64,000 nucleotides of DNA from Amycolatopsis sp. MtRt-6 (GCF_017308975.1 NZ_JADWPD010000044.1:22038-86037), one strand, 5' to 3'; shown: positions 16,186 to 25,158, numbered from the stretch's first letter. The notes: generated by a model from the sequence alone, not told the origin. Numbers and translations: made by a program.

Positions 16186-17889
16186 ATGCGTTCGGTCCAG
16201 GCTCAGCTCGCCTTCGACGAGCTCGGAACTCCTTTGCGGAGCACCACATTCGTCGTCTTCGACCTCGAAACGACCGGGGCCCCGCCGGGGCCGTCCGGGA
16301 TCACCGAGATCGGGGCGGTGAAGGTGCGCGGGGGCGAGGTGCTGGGCGAGTTCGCGACCTTGGTGAACCCGGGCACACCGATCCCGCCGCAGATCGTCTC
16401 ACTGACCGGGATCACCCAGGCGATGGTCTACGACGCGCCGCCGATCGAGGAGGTGCTGCCGGCGTTCCTGGAGTTCGTCGGGGGCGCGGTGCTGGTGGCG
16501 CACAACTCCGGCTTCGACACCTCCCACATGCGGGCGGCGTGCGAGGGCCACGGGTACGTGTGGCCGAAGCTGACGGTGGTGTGCACGGTCCGGCTGGCGC
16601 GGCGGGTGGTGCCGCGCGACGAGGTCGGCCGGTACAACCTGACGGCGCTGGCCATGCTGTTCGGGGCGAGGACCCGGCCGACGCACCGCGCGCTGGACGA
16701 CGCGCGCGCGACGGTGGACGTCCTGCACGGCCTGCTGGAGCGGGTCGGCAACCTGGGCGTGCACTCGCTCGAGGAGCTGATGGGGTACCTGCCGGAGGTG
16801 ACGGTCGCCCAGCGGGCGAAGCGGCACCTGGCGGCCGACCTGCCATCGGCCCCGGGCGTCTACCTGTTCAAGGGCCCGAAGGACGAGGTCCTGTACGTCG
16901 GCACGGCGAAGGACCTGCGGCGGCGAGTGCGGACGTACTTCACGGGTTCGGAGAACCGCAGCCGCATCCGGGAGATGGTCGCCCTGGCCGAGGGTGTCGA
17001 CCACGTGGTGTGCGCGCACGCGCTGGAGGCGGAGGTCCGGGAGCTCCGGCTGATCGCGGCGCACCGGCCCGCGTACAACCGGCGGTCGAAGAACCGGCAC
17101 CAGGGCTGGTGGATCGGCTTGACGGACGAGGCGTTCCCGAGGTTGTCGGTGGTGCGCCTGCCGCGGCCGGGGGTGCTGGGCCCGTTCCGCAACCAGGCGG
17201 ACGCCCGCACGACGGCGGACACCCTGGCGGGGGCCTCGGGGCTGCGGACGTGCACCCAGCGGATTTCGCCTCGTTCGGCGAACGGGACACCGTGCGTGCT
17301 GGCGGAGCTGGGCCGCTGCGGAGCGCCCTGCGCGGGCCGGCAGAGCGTGGCGGCGTACGGCCCGTTGGTCGAGTCGGTGTCGGGGTTGATCGCGGGCGTG
17401 GACGGCAGCCCGCTGCACACGGCGGCGGCGCATGTGGAGCGCTTGGCGGCGGGCCGGCACTACGAGCAGGCCGCGCGGCACCGCGACGAGCTGGCGGCGC
17501 TGATCCGGGCGTTGGGCCGGGCGCACCGGCAGGCCTCGCTGGCGTCGATCGGCGAGCTGATCGCGGCAGCCCCGGACGGCGCGGGCGGCTGGGAGCTGTC
17601 GGTGATCCGTTACGGCCGGCTGGCGTCGGCCGGAGTGGCCCGGCGCGGGGTGCCGCCGATGCCGGTGGTGGAGGCACTGGTGGCGTCGGCGGAGACGGTG
17701 CTCCCGGAGCCGGGGCCGTTGCACGGAGCGCCGCCGGAGGAGGTGGGGGTGTTGCTGCGGTGGCTGGCCCGCCCGGGGGTGAGGCTGGTGCGCACGACGC
17801 GGCCGTGGGCCGAGCCGACGGCGGTCGCGGGGTGGCGTGGGTGGCTGGATCTGGTGGCGAACGCGCATTCGCTGGAGCACGTCGGCTGA
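16186..17889 (+). CDS. DEDDh exonuclease fused to UvrC-like GIY-YIG domain
   Basis: 567 residues. N-terminal DnaQ-type 3'-5' exonuclease: DLETTG supplies the DxE acids, AHNSGFD the third, and HRALDDA the DEDDh His and Asp. From about residue 215 a GIY-YIG nuclease domain (GVYLFKGPKDEVLYVGTA) with an extended UvrC-like region follows, including a Cys-containing segment (RCGAPCAG). M. tuberculosis Rv2191 has the same two-part architecture, and its position matches. It is likely a DNA-repair nuclease. The ATG at 16186 is chosen; a GTG at 16162 is possible. Confidence 0.9.
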   Translation: MRSVQAQLAFDELGTPLRSTTFVVFDLETTGAPPGPSGITEIGAVKVRGGEVLGEFATLVNPGTPIPPQIVSLTGITQAMVYDAPPIEEVLPAFLEFVGGAVLVAHNSGFDTSHMRAACEGHGYVWPKLTVVCTVRLARRVVPRDEVGRYNLTALAMLFGARTRPTHRALDDARATVDVLHGLLERVGNLGVHSLEELMGYLPEVTVAQRAKRHLAADLPSAPGVYLFKGPKDEVLYVGTAKDLRRRVRTYFTGSENRSRIREMVALAEGVDHVVCAHALEAEVRELRLIAAHRPAYNRRSKNRHQGWWIGLTDEAFPRLSVVRLPRPGVLGPFRNQADARTTADTLAGASGLRTCTQRISPRSANGTPCVLAELGRCGAPCAGRQSVAAYGPLVESVSGLIAGVDGSPLHTAAAHVERLAAGRHYEQAARHRDELAALIRALGRAHRQASLASIGELIAAAPDGAGGWELSVIRYGRLASAGVARRGVPPMPVVEALVASAETVLPEPGPLHGAPPEEVGVLLRWLARPGVRLVRTTRPWAEPTAVAGWRGWLDLVANAHSLEHVG

Positions 17890-17904
17890 CTGGACGGCAG
17901 CCTC

Positions 17905-18022
17905 GGCTCGCGCCCGGGGCCGGCTCGCGCCCGGGGCCGGCTCGCGTACCGGAATGGTCGGTTCGCGTACCGGAATGGTCGGCCGGCGTACCTGGAGGGT
18001 CGGCCGGCGCGCCCGGACGGTC
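17905..18022. repeat. Tandem array of 17-bp (x2) and 21-bp (x4) units
   Basis: Two identical 17-bp units (GGCTCGCGCCCGGGGCC) at 17905 and 17922 are followed by four 21-bp units beginning at 17939, 17960, 17981 and 18002. The 21-bp units share GG-yTCGCGTACCGGAATGGTC, drifting in the last two; a partial unit starts at 18023. Because 21 is a multiple of three, the array gives heptapeptide repeats in several open frames, none of which looks like a protein. It lies between the convergent stops at 17889 and 18108. Confidence 0.95.
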
Positions 18023-18107
18023 GGTTCACCTAACCACGGAGCGAGAAGCGGAGCGTCGGTGACGAGCGCTTCGGTGCCGGAGGCGGCCGGCCGGGCCGGA
18101 GGTGAGC

Positions 18108-19013
18108 TCAGGCGACCGAGGTGTCCAGCGCGTCCAGCAGCCACGTGTGGGCGAGCCCCATCGGCGCCGGCTCACCCGTGACCTCTCCCGTCAAGTGCCA
18201 GTAACGGCGCAGCCGCGGATCGCGGTCCGGCGCCGTCCGGTGGTTCAGCGCCCTGCGGAACGGCAAGCTGTCCGTCGCGCCCAGTGCCGCCGCGTGGGCC
18301 GCCACGAAACGGTCCAGCTCCGGGCCCGGTGCCGGCCGCTCGCCCGCCGACAGGCGCACGACCGCCGCAACGCACGCCTCGCCCACCTCCGCGTGCAGCG
18401 CTCCCAGGTCCGCGACGCGTTCGTGGCCGGCCAGCGTGCTCGCCTTCAGGTCCCGTGCCAGCCGGGGGTCCGCCGCCAGCAGGACCAGCTCCGCGTACGC
18501 CACCACCTGGGTCGTCGTCGGCTGGGACGGTGGCTCCGGCACGCTCACCTCCAGGAACATGCGGGCCGTCTCCGGGGGTATCGGGCCCGTTGTCATCGGG
18601 CGCCAGAGGCGGACCAGCGTCTCGTGGGCCGAATACCCGTCCTGGACCGCCGACATCAGCTCCAGGCGCGCCGCGCGGTCGGCCGGCGCCGCCTCCGAAA
18701 CCGCGCGGAGCACCGATCGACGCCAGTTCAACGTCGCCAGCTCGCGTTCCAGGGCCTTCCGCTCGGCCGCCACGGCGTCGTCGAGGGAACTCCGGCCGGC
18801 GAGGACGTCGGTGATCGGGCGCAGGCCCAGCCCGAGCCCACGCAGGCGGCGCACGAGGGTGAGCCGGTCGATCGCCGCGCTGTCGAAGCGGCGGTGACCG
18901 CCCGCGCTGCGCACCGGCTCCAGCACGCCCTCGTCGCAGTAGAAGCGGATCGTGCGGACGGGCACGCCCGTCCGGCGCGCCAGCTCGCCGATGCCGAGTG
19001 TGTCTCCGGTCAC
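18108..19013 (-). CDS. MerR-family transcriptional regulator
   Basis: 301 residues. The N-terminal MerR helix-turn-helix and wing are clear: IGELARRTGVPVRTIRFYCDEGVL then GGHRRFD, followed by the dimerisation helix to about residue 95. The ~200-residue C-terminal domain is all-helical with no metal-binding Cys cluster, so it probably binds an organic effector. GTG at 19013 was chosen, with GGAGG 10 bases upstream. It is divergent from the DinB-like gene across 45 bp. This is the usual setting for a MerR protein acting at an overlapping promoter. Confidence 0.88.
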   Translation of the reverse strand: MTGDTLGIGELARRTGVPVRTIRFYCDEGVLEPVRSAGGHRRFDSAAIDRLTLVRRLRGLGLGLRPITDVLAGRSSLDDAVAAERKALERELATLNWRRSVLRAVSEAAPADRAARLELMSAVQDGYSAHETLVRLWRPMTTGPIPPETARMFLEVSVPEPPSQPTTTQVVAYAELVLLAADPRLARDLKASTLAGHERVADLGALHAEVGEACVAAVVRLSAGERPAPGPELDRFVAAHAAALGATDSLPFRRALNHRTAPDRDPRLRRYWHLTGEVTGEPAPMGLAHTWLLDALDTSVA

Positions 19014-19058
19014 CTTCCGTCGAACCTCCAGCCGGGTGGAATTCCTACGGTACGGCCC

Positions 19059-19796
19059 ATGGACAACGCCAGACTCGCCGACGGCCTCCACGAACACACC
19101 GCGGGGTTCGCCGCAGCCGTCGAGCACGCCGACCCCGCCGCGATGGTGCCCACCTGCCCGGAGTGGCCGCTGCGGGTGCTCGTCGGCCACATCGGACAGG
19201 CCCACCGCTGGGCCGCGAGCATCGTCCGGGACGGGCCGTCGCCGGTTCCCGACCCCTTCGACGCCGACCCCGGCACACCCGGGAAGTGGTCCGCTTGGCT
19301 CCGCGAAGGCGCCGAAGACCTCGAAGACGCCGTGCGAGCCGCCGGCGACACTCCGGTGTGGACATTCTTCGGCCCGCAGCCGGCCCGGTTCTGGCTGCGC
19401 CGGATGCTGCACGACACCGTCGTCCACCACGCCGACGCGGCCCTGACGACGAGCAGGGCGTTCACCGTGGCACCGGACCTCGCTGCCGACGCGATCAGCG
19501 AGTGGCTGGAAGTGCTGTGCGACCCGGTCACCACGAGCCTCAAACCGGCCTTCGCCGAGCTGCGCGGCACCGGCCAGACCCTCCGGCTCGAACCGCGGGA
19601 CGGTCCGGGCTGGCTCATCACCCGCTCCCCCGAGGGCGTGCGGTGGACCCGCGCCACGAAAACCGCGGACGTCACGCTGACCGGCCCGGTGCGGGACCTC
19701 CTGCTCGTGCTGACCCGCCGCCTGCCCCTGGACCGCGTCACCGTCACCGGCGACGAAGCACTCGCCGCGCACTGGCTGGCCCACACCGCGGCGTAG
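19059..19796 (+). CDS. DinB/maleylpyruvate-isomerase-like (TIGR03083-type) protein
   Basis: 245 residues. The N-terminal four-helix bundle has the family signature PTCPEWPLRVLVGHIGQAH and a later LHDTVVHHADA, giving the three His expected for a divalent metal. The C-terminal part is a small SCP2-like domain. Relatives are mycothiol-dependent isomerases or S-transferases. The ATG follows a TACGGT box by only 8 bases, so the mRNA may be leaderless. It is probably regulated by the adjacent MerR protein. Confidence 0.8.
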   Translation: MDNARLADGLHEHTAGFAAAVEHADPAAMVPTCPEWPLRVLVGHIGQAHRWAASIVRDGPSPVPDPFDADPGTPGKWSAWLREGAEDLEDAVRAAGDTPVWTFFGPQPARFWLRRMLHDTVVHHADAALTTSRAFTVAPDLAADAISEWLEVLCDPVTTSLKPAFAELRGTGQTLRLEPRDGPGWLITRSPEGVRWTRATKTADVTLTGPVRDLLLVLTRRLPLDRVTVTGDEALAAHWLAHTAA

Positions 19797-19841
19797 CTAG
19801 GATCGCGAACGACACCCGCAGACGAGTCTTGGAGGACCCAG

Positions 19842-20123
19842 GTGATCACCGCGATCGTGTTGATCCAGGCAGAGGCGGACGCGATCCCGGACGCGGCGCA
19901 GGCGATCGCCGACATCGAGGGGGTCGGCGAGGTCTACTCGTGCGCCGGGGACGTCGACCTCATCGCCACGGTGCAGGTGTCCACGCACGAGGACCTGGCC
20001 GACCTGATCCCCGGCAAGATCGGGAAGGTGCCGGGCGTGCTGGACACCGTCACCCACATCGCGTTCCGGTCCTACAGCCGCGCCGACACCGAATCGGCCT
20101 TCTCGATCGGCGTCGAGGACTAG
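19842..20123 (+). CDS. Stand-alone Lrp/AsnC ligand-binding (RAM) domain protein
   Basis: 93 residues comprising only the alpha-beta RAM domain of Lrp/AsnC regulators (VGEVYSCAGDVDLIATVQV is typical); there is no DNA-binding helix-turn-helix. Such small proteins oligomerise and bind amino acids, and may modulate full-length Lrp proteins. GTG at 19842 has TTGGAGGA upstream. The stop codon TAG is the first part of the palindromic repeat that follows. Confidence 0.9.
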   Translation: MITAIVLIQAEADAIPDAAQAIADIEGVGEVYSCAGDVDLIATVQVSTHEDLADLIPGKIGKVPGVLDTVTHIAFRSYSRADTESAFSIGVED

Positions 20124-20208
20124 CGCCCCAATGTGGCCTTGGTTGCGTTCAACGCACCGAAGGCCACATTGGGTGCGTTGAACGCACCGAAGGCCACATT
20201 GGGGCGCT
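20122..20208. repeat. 87-bp palindromic repeat, family B, copy 1
   Basis: Begins AGCGCCCCAATGTGGCCTT and ends with its inverse, AAGGCCACATTGGGGCGCT. The inner part contains GCGTT(C/G)AACGC palindromes and one additional AAGGCCACATTGGG arm. Its first two bases overlap the TAG stop of the Lrp gene. The RNA could fold into a long stem, so it may act as a bidirectional terminator. Further copies lie at 44508 and 55988. Confidence 0.95.
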
Positions 20209-20258
20209 GGCACGGTGCCAATACGCAAGGCTGGATCCGAGATCGATCCACCAAACGA

Positions 20259-20292
20259 CCGAAGGCCACCTCCCGCGGGAGGTGGCCTTCGG
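20259..20292. terminator. Perfect 34-bp palindromic terminator of qcrB
   Basis: CCGAAGGCCACCTCCCG followed by its exact reverse complement, with no loop bases; 12 bp beyond the minus-strand stop of qcrB (20304). The outer arm CCGAAGGCCAC is shared with repeat family B, 51 bp away. Confidence 0.85.
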
Positions 20293-20303
20293 CGTGGGTG
20301 GAC

Positions 20304-21986
20304 CTAGTGGTCCGACTGCTTCGCGCTCGACGCCGTCTCGGCGGAGTCGAACTCGCCGTGCTGGCCGTGCTGGCCGTTCTCGGCACCGGAGTGCCCGTTG
20401 CCGTGGGCCCGCTGCAGTGCCGCGGTTTCCTCGGCCGGGTCCGGCGACCAGAACGTGCCCGGCACGGCCTGACCGGCCGAACCCAGCTTGTTCATCTTCT
20501 TCGGCACCGAAGCGCCCTGGTACTCGAGCGGGACCGCGTGGCCGTGGCTGTCCACGCCGGCCAGCGGCTGGTGGATCTCGATGAACTCACCGTGCGGCAG
20601 CCGCTTGATGATGCCCGTCTCGACGCCGTGCTCCAGCACCTCGCGGTCGGCCCGCTGCAGGCCCAGGCAGATGCGGTAGGTGAAGTAGTAGGCCAGCGGC
20701 GGCACGATCAGCACGCCGATGCGGCCCGCCCACGTCGTCGCGTTCAGGGAGATGTCGAACTGGTCGGCGATGATGTCGTTGAAGCCCGACAGCTCGATGA
20801 CCATGAAGAAGCCCAGCGCCATCGCGCCCAGCGCCGTGCGGACCGGTGCGTCACGCGGCCGCTGGAGCAGGTTGTGGTGCGAGGTGTCCTTGGACAGCTT
20901 CCGCTCGATGAACGGGTAGCCCAGCAGCAGGCCGAACAGGATCGGCATGCCGACCGCGCCGGGGAAGAACACCGCCGGGATCGTGTAGTTCCCGAGGTAG
21001 ACCTCCCACGCCGGCCAGATCCGGAGCATGCCGTCGGCCCAGGCCATGTACCAGTCGGGCTGCGAGCCCGCCGACACCTGCGCCGGGTTGTACGGACCGA
21101 AGTTCCACACCGGGTTGATCTGGAACAGGCCCGACATCAGCGCCAGCACACCCACGACCAGGGTGAAGAACGCCCCGCCCTTGAGCGCGAAGTACGGCAT
21201 GATCCGGACGCCGACGACGTTGGTCTCCTTGCGGCGCACGCCCGGGAACTGCGTGTGCTTCTGGTACCAGACCAGCGCCAGGTGCGCGCCGACCAGCGCG
21301 AGCATGATGCCCGGCAGCAGCAGGATGTGCAGCGTGTACAGGCGCGGGATGATCTGGTCGCCGGGGAACTCCCCGCCGAACAGCGCCCAGTGGATCCAGG
21401 TGCCGGCCACCGGCACCGAGAGCACGATGCCCGACAGCGTCGCGCGGATACCGGTGCCCGACAGCAGGTCGTCCGGCAGCGAGTAGCCGAAGAAGCCCTC
21501 GAAGCAGCCCAGGATCAGCAGCAGGCCACCGATCACCCAGTTCGCCTCACGCGGCCGCCGGAACGCGCCGGTGAAGAAGATGCGGAGCATGTGGACGGCC
21601 ATGGACGCGACGAAGATCAGCGCGGCCCAGTGGTGCAACTGCCGCATGAACAGGCCGCCGCGGACCTCGAACGAGATGTCCAGCGTCGTGCGGAACGCCT
21701 GCGACATCTCCAGGCCCTGCATGTTCTTGAAGCTGCCGTGGTAGACGACCTCCTGCATGGAGGGGTCGAAGAACAGCGTCAGGTACACACCGGTGAGCAG
21801 CAGGATGATGAAGCTGTAGAGCGCGATCTCGCCCAGCAGGAACGACCAGTGGGTCGGGAACACCTTGTTCATCTGGTGCCGCAGGCCCTTGGCCAGGTGG
21901 TACCGCTGGTCCGCGTTGTTCGCGGCCTCGCCCAGGTGCCGCTCGACGGCGCTCGAGCCCTTGGTCGGCGTGGTGAGTGAACTCAT
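20304..21986 (-). CDS. qcrB: Cytochrome bc1-aa3 complex, cytochrome b subunit
   Basis: 560 residues, the long actinobacterial form of cytochrome b, with eight membrane helices. QLHHWAALIFVASMAVHM supplies haem-ligand His residues, and a PVAGTWIHW segment lies in the Qo-site region. It oxidises menaquinol in the bcc complex that pairs with aa3 oxidase. The C-terminal ~110 residues are hydrophilic. The start overlaps qcrA by 4 bp (ATGA). The gene is last in the ctaE-qcrC-qcrA-qcrB unit and ends at a perfect palindromic terminator. Confidence 0.97.
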   Translation of the reverse strand: MSSLTTPTKGSSAVERHLGEAANNADQRYHLAKGLRHQMNKVFPTHWSFLLGEIALYSFIILLLTGVYLTLFFDPSMQEVVYHGSFKNMQGLEMSQAFRTTLDISFEVRGGLFMRQLHHWAALIFVASMAVHMLRIFFTGAFRRPREANWVIGGLLLILGCFEGFFGYSLPDDLLSGTGIRATLSGIVLSVPVAGTWIHWALFGGEFPGDQIIPRLYTLHILLLPGIMLALVGAHLALVWYQKHTQFPGVRRKETNVVGVRIMPYFALKGGAFFTLVVGVLALMSGLFQINPVWNFGPYNPAQVSAGSQPDWYMAWADGMLRIWPAWEVYLGNYTIPAVFFPGAVGMPILFGLLLGYPFIERKLSKDTSHHNLLQRPRDAPVRTALGAMALGFFMVIELSGFNDIIADQFDISLNATTWAGRIGVLIVPPLAYYFTYRICLGLQRADREVLEHGVETGIIKRLPHGEFIEIHQPLAGVDSHGHAVPLEYQGASVPKKMNKLGSAGQAVPGTFWSPDPAEETAALQRAHGNGHSGAENGQHGQHGEFDSAETASSAKQSDH

Positions 21987-23149
21987 GACTTACGCTCCCA
22001 AAAGGCCGGACCGATGGCCTCGATGAAGTCGCCTCGCGCGATCAAGTATCCCTCTTCGTCCACCGTGATCGGTAGCTGGGCCAGCGGCCGCGTCGCCGGG
22101 CCGAAGATCGGCTTGGCGTAGTGGAGGGCGTCGAACTGCGACTGGTGGCACGGGCACAGGATGCGGTTGGTCCGCTGCTCGTACAGGGAGGTCGGGCAGC
22201 CGACGTGGCTGCAGATCTTCGTGTACGCGTAGTAGTCGCCGAAGTTGAAGTCCTCCTGGCCGGCCCGCTTGACCACCTTGGCGGCGTCGGTCGGGCGCAG
22301 GCGGATCAGCATGACCGGGTTGTCGACGCGCTTCAGCGCGGCGGCCAGCTTCTCGGCGTCGTTGCGCTCGGACTCCCGGAACGGGAACACCGTCTCCATC
22401 GCGCCCGCGTCGAGGTCCTCGGCCTTGACCAGCGAGATCTCGGTTTCATGGCCGTGCTCGACCTCGACCGGCTTGCCGGTGTCGCGACGCAGGTAGACCT
22501 TCTCGCCGGGGAAGTTCGGCTGCCAGCCGGTGTGCCACAGCGACTCGCGGTTCTCGGTGTCCTTCCACGGGTTCTTGATGAAGGACGCGATCGGCAGCGC
22601 CGCGGCCGCGAGGCCCAGCGCGCCGGCGCCGGCGATCGCCGAGCGCTTGATCAGCGAGCGGCGGGCGATGGTGCTGCGGTTCCCGGCGTCGGCCAGGTGC
22701 GCGAGGATCGTCGCGCGGTCGACCTCGGCCGACCCCGCGCCGCCGGCGTCGCTGCGCTCCTGCACCGCGACCTCGGCGGGCACGAACTTCTTCGTGTACA
22801 GGATCACGCCGATGCCCAGGCCGAGGATGGCCAGGCCGAGCGTGATGCCGAGCATCGGGGTGTAGAGGCTGTACCAGAAGTGGCCGCTCTCGTTGTCCGG
22901 CGCCTCGTACTTCCACGGCCACCAGATCAGCGAAACGACGAACCCGATCCCGGCCAGCGCGGACAGGCCGAACCAGAACGCGACCAGGCGCTCGGCGCGC
23001 TTCTCCGCGCGGGTGCCCTCCACGGGCCACGGGGTCGGGTACTCGACGATCTCGACGCCGTCGAGCGCCCCGCCCAGCTTGACCAGCTGGTCCCGGTCCA
23101 TCTCAGCCAGTTCCGCCTCCGTCGGCGGCTTCGGCCCCTCGGCACTCAT
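21983..23149 (-). CDS. qcrA: Rieske iron-sulfur subunit of the bcc complex
   Basis: 388 residues, the actinobacterial Rieske protein with three N-terminal membrane helices. The 2Fe-2S binding motifs CSHVGC and CPCHQS are near the C-terminus. A twin-arginine-like RRSLIKRSA precedes the third helix. It transfers electrons from menaquinol to cytochrome cc. The ATG at 23149 overlaps the qcrC stop (ATGA) and is preferred over an upstream ATG at 23167 inside qcrC. Confidence 0.97.
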   Translation of the reverse strand: MSAEGPKPPTEAELAEMDRDQLVKLGGALDGVEIVEYPTPWPVEGTRAEKRAERLVAFWFGLSALAGIGFVVSLIWWPWKYEAPDNESGHFWYSLYTPMLGITLGLAILGLGIGVILYTKKFVPAEVAVQERSDAGGAGSAEVDRATILAHLADAGNRSTIARRSLIKRSAIAGAGALGLAAAALPIASFIKNPWKDTENRESLWHTGWQPNFPGEKVYLRRDTGKPVEVEHGHETEISLVKAEDLDAGAMETVFPFRESERNDAEKLAAALKRVDNPVMLIRLRPTDAAKVVKRAGQEDFNFGDYYAYTKICSHVGCPTSLYEQRTNRILCPCHQSQFDALHYAKPIFGPATRPLAQLPITVDEEGYLIARGDFIEAIGPAFWERKS

Positions 23150-23964
23150 GCCTTCGATCCAATCCACAACGTCACGCCGACCAGCGCGGCGATCCCGACG
23201 ATAAAGGCGATGACGCCCTCCGAAGCGGGGCCGACCCCGCCGAGGCCGGCACCACCCGGGTCATTGTTGCCGTCCGACACCGACTTCACGTAGGCGACGA
23301 TGTCCTTCTTCTCCTCCGGCGACAGCTGCCGGTCGGAGAACTTCGGCATGTTCTGCGGACCGGTGAGCATGGCCGTGTAGATCTGCTCTTCGCTGGCCGG
23401 GTCCAGGTTCGGCGCGTACTTGCCCGCCGACAGCGCACCGCCGCGGCCGGTGAAGTTGTGGCACGACGCGCAGTTGAGGCGGAACAGCTCGCCACCGCGG
23501 GCCGGGTCGTCGCCGCGCAGGGCCTCGCCCTTCTCCGCGGGACGCTGGACGCCGCCGCCGTGCGCCTGGATGTAGGCGCCGACCGCGTCGATCTCGGCCT
23601 CGGTCAGCTTCGGCGGCTTCCGCGCGGCCTGCGCCTCCTGGCGCGCGGCCGGCATGCGGCCCGAAGAAGTCTGGAAGTACACCGCGGCGTCGCCGATGCC
23701 GATCAGGCTCGGCCCGCGGTCCTGCACGCCCTCGAGGTTGGCGCCGTGGCAGGCGATGCAGGTGTTGTTGTAGACCTGCTCGCCGAGGCGCAGCTGCGCC
23801 GGCGTGCCCTGGGCCTGCGCGGTCTGCGGCTCCGGCACGAGCAGGGCGTAGCCGGCGCCGGCGCCCACCAGCGCGATACCGAGCGCGAGCAGGCCGGCGA
23901 ACCGCCTCCGCAGCTTCGACCGCGCGCGGTAACGGCGCTCCGAGGACTTGGTGCTGGTGGTCAT
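23146..23964 (-). CDS. qcrC: Di-haem cytochrome c subunit of the bcc complex
   Basis: 272 residues with a basic N-terminus and a membrane anchor or signal (residues ~22-44). Two haem c motifs follow, C69-IA-C72-H73 and C165-AS-C168-H169, and a C-terminal membrane helix (VIAFIVGIAALVGVTLWIG). The two haems carry electrons straight to aa3 oxidase, replacing soluble cytochrome c in actinobacteria. It overlaps qcrA by 4 bp and follows ctaE by about 60 bp. Confidence 0.97.
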   Translation of the reverse strand: MTTSTKSSERRYRARSKLRRRFAGLLALGIALVGAGAGYALLVPEPQTAQAQGTPAQLRLGEQVYNNTCIACHGANLEGVQDRGPSLIGIGDAAVYFQTSSGRMPAARQEAQAARKPPKLTEAEIDAVGAYIQAHGGGVQRPAEKGEALRGDDPARGGELFRLNCASCHNFTGRGGALSAGKYAPNLDPASEEQIYTAMLTGPQNMPKFSDRQLSPEEKKDIVAYVKSVSDGNNDPGGAGLGGVGPASEGVIAFIVGIAALVGVTLWIGSKA

Positions 23965-24025
23965 CTTGCGGCAACCCTTGCTGTCAGTTCAGGCCGATGG
24001 TGAAGGTGGTGGCGGCTGGGCGGAG

Positions 24026-24649
24026 CTACGGAAGGAGGTAGATCACACCGAACAGGCCGACCCACACGATGTCGACGAAGTGCCAGTAGTAGGACACGAC
24101 GATCGCCGACGTGGCCTGGGCGGGCGTGAACTTGCTCAGTTTCGTGCGGATGAGCAGGTACACGAAGGCGATGAGCCCGCCGATGACGTGCAGGCCGTGG
24201 AACCCGGTCGCGAGGTAGAAGACCGTGCCGAACGGGCCGGACGGGATCGTCAGCCCCTCTTCGACCAGGGTGTGGTACTCGTTGGCCTGGCCGCCGACGA
24301 AGATCGCGCCCATGATCAACGTGATGATGTACCAGCGGCGCAGCCCGTAGACGTCGCCGCGCTCGGCGGCGAACACGCCGAACTGGCAAGTCAGCGAGGA
24401 CAGCACGAGGATCACCGTGAACGGGATCGCGTACGCCACGTCGAGGTGGAACGGCTCGCCGTGCAGCGGTGGTGGCCACGCGCCGGACGAGTTCTGCGCC
24501 TTGACGGTGAAGAACATCGCGAACAGTCCGGCGAAGAACATCAGCTCGCTGGAAAGCCACACGATGGTGCCGACACTGACCATGTTCGGCCGGTTCAGCG
24601 AGTGGACCCGCTGACTGATGGTGGGAGCTGCCGTTGTCACGCGTCGCAT
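24026..24649 (-). CDS. ctaE: Cytochrome c oxidase subunit III
   Basis: 207 residues with five or more membrane helices. The family motifs GFHGLHVIGG and YYWHFVDIVW near the C-terminus, and SSELMFFAGLF near the N-terminus, are all present. Part of aa3 oxidase. ATG at 24649 follows AGAGGA at 5-6 bases, so the longer frame to 24688 is rejected. It is first in the ctaE-qcrCAB operon, whose promoter lies in the 95 bp before the divergent gene at 24745. Confidence 0.96.
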   Translation of the reverse strand: MRRVTTAAPTISQRVHSLNRPNMVSVGTIVWLSSELMFFAGLFAMFFTVKAQNSSGAWPPPLHGEPFHLDVAYAIPFTVILVLSSLTCQFGVFAAERGDVYGLRRWYIITLIMGAIFVGGQANEYHTLVEEGLTIPSGPFGTVFYLATGFHGLHVIGGLIAFVYLLIRTKLSKFTPAQATSAIVVSYYWHFVDIVWVGLFGVIYLLP

Positions 24650-24744
24650 TATGTCCTCTCGCACCACCGCTCCGCCGGGTGGGTCCACGGCGGGTCGTCT
24701 GCGTAACCGATCACACCGGATGCCCGGGAAGGTGAGAGCTACTC

Positions 24745-25158
24745 ATGGGTTTACTCGACCGCCTGCTTGACCTGGTCAAGAAGCGGGAAACGCCCGGTCT
24801 GACGCCTGAGACGCCGGGGCTGGAGATCGTCGCCGAGGCCTTCGACCCGGTCGTCGCGGACTCCGCCGTGCTCGCCGGTTCACCTGCTTGGGTCAGCACG
24901 GCACCGGCCGTTCTGCGGCACCACTTGCTGCTGCCGCCGGACCGGCTCGCCGAGGCGGCGTCGATCCTCGCCCAGGACGGCTATGAGCTGCGGGAACAGG
25001 CTCCTTCGGAGGGGCTGGCGCGGGTACTCGCGGTCCGCGTCCAGGTGCTCGACGCCCTGCACTGCGCCCAGGAACGCTCCCGGATGGCGGGTCTCGCGCA
25101 ACGATTGGGCGGCGACGCGCTCGGCTGGGACGCGCAACAGCCGGAGCCGACCGCGTGA
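24745..25158 (+). CDS. Conserved hypothetical protein beside ctaE
   Basis: 137 residues, no recognised domain. N-terminal amphipathic helix (LLDRLLDLVKKRE), then a region with a LRHHLLLPPDRLAEAASILAQDGY segment that resembles small alpha-beta binding proteins, and an Ala-rich C-terminal helix. AAGGTGAGAG lies upstream of the ATG. It is divergent from ctaE and just upstream of the receiver-like gene, with which it is probably co-transcribed. Function unknown. Confidence 0.75.
   Translation: MGLLDRLLDLVKKRETPGLTPETPGLEIVAEAFDPVVADSAVLAGSPAWVSTAPAVLRHHLLLPPDRLAEAASILAQDGYELREQAPSEGLARVLAVRVQVLDALHCAQERSRMAGLAQRLGGDALGWDAQQPEPTA

Noticed and set aside
17610..18029. Minus-strand frame with GRPFRYA-type heptads
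   Set aside because: Same cause: a 21-bp tandem array read in frame. The rest of the frame is antisense to the exonuclease gene.
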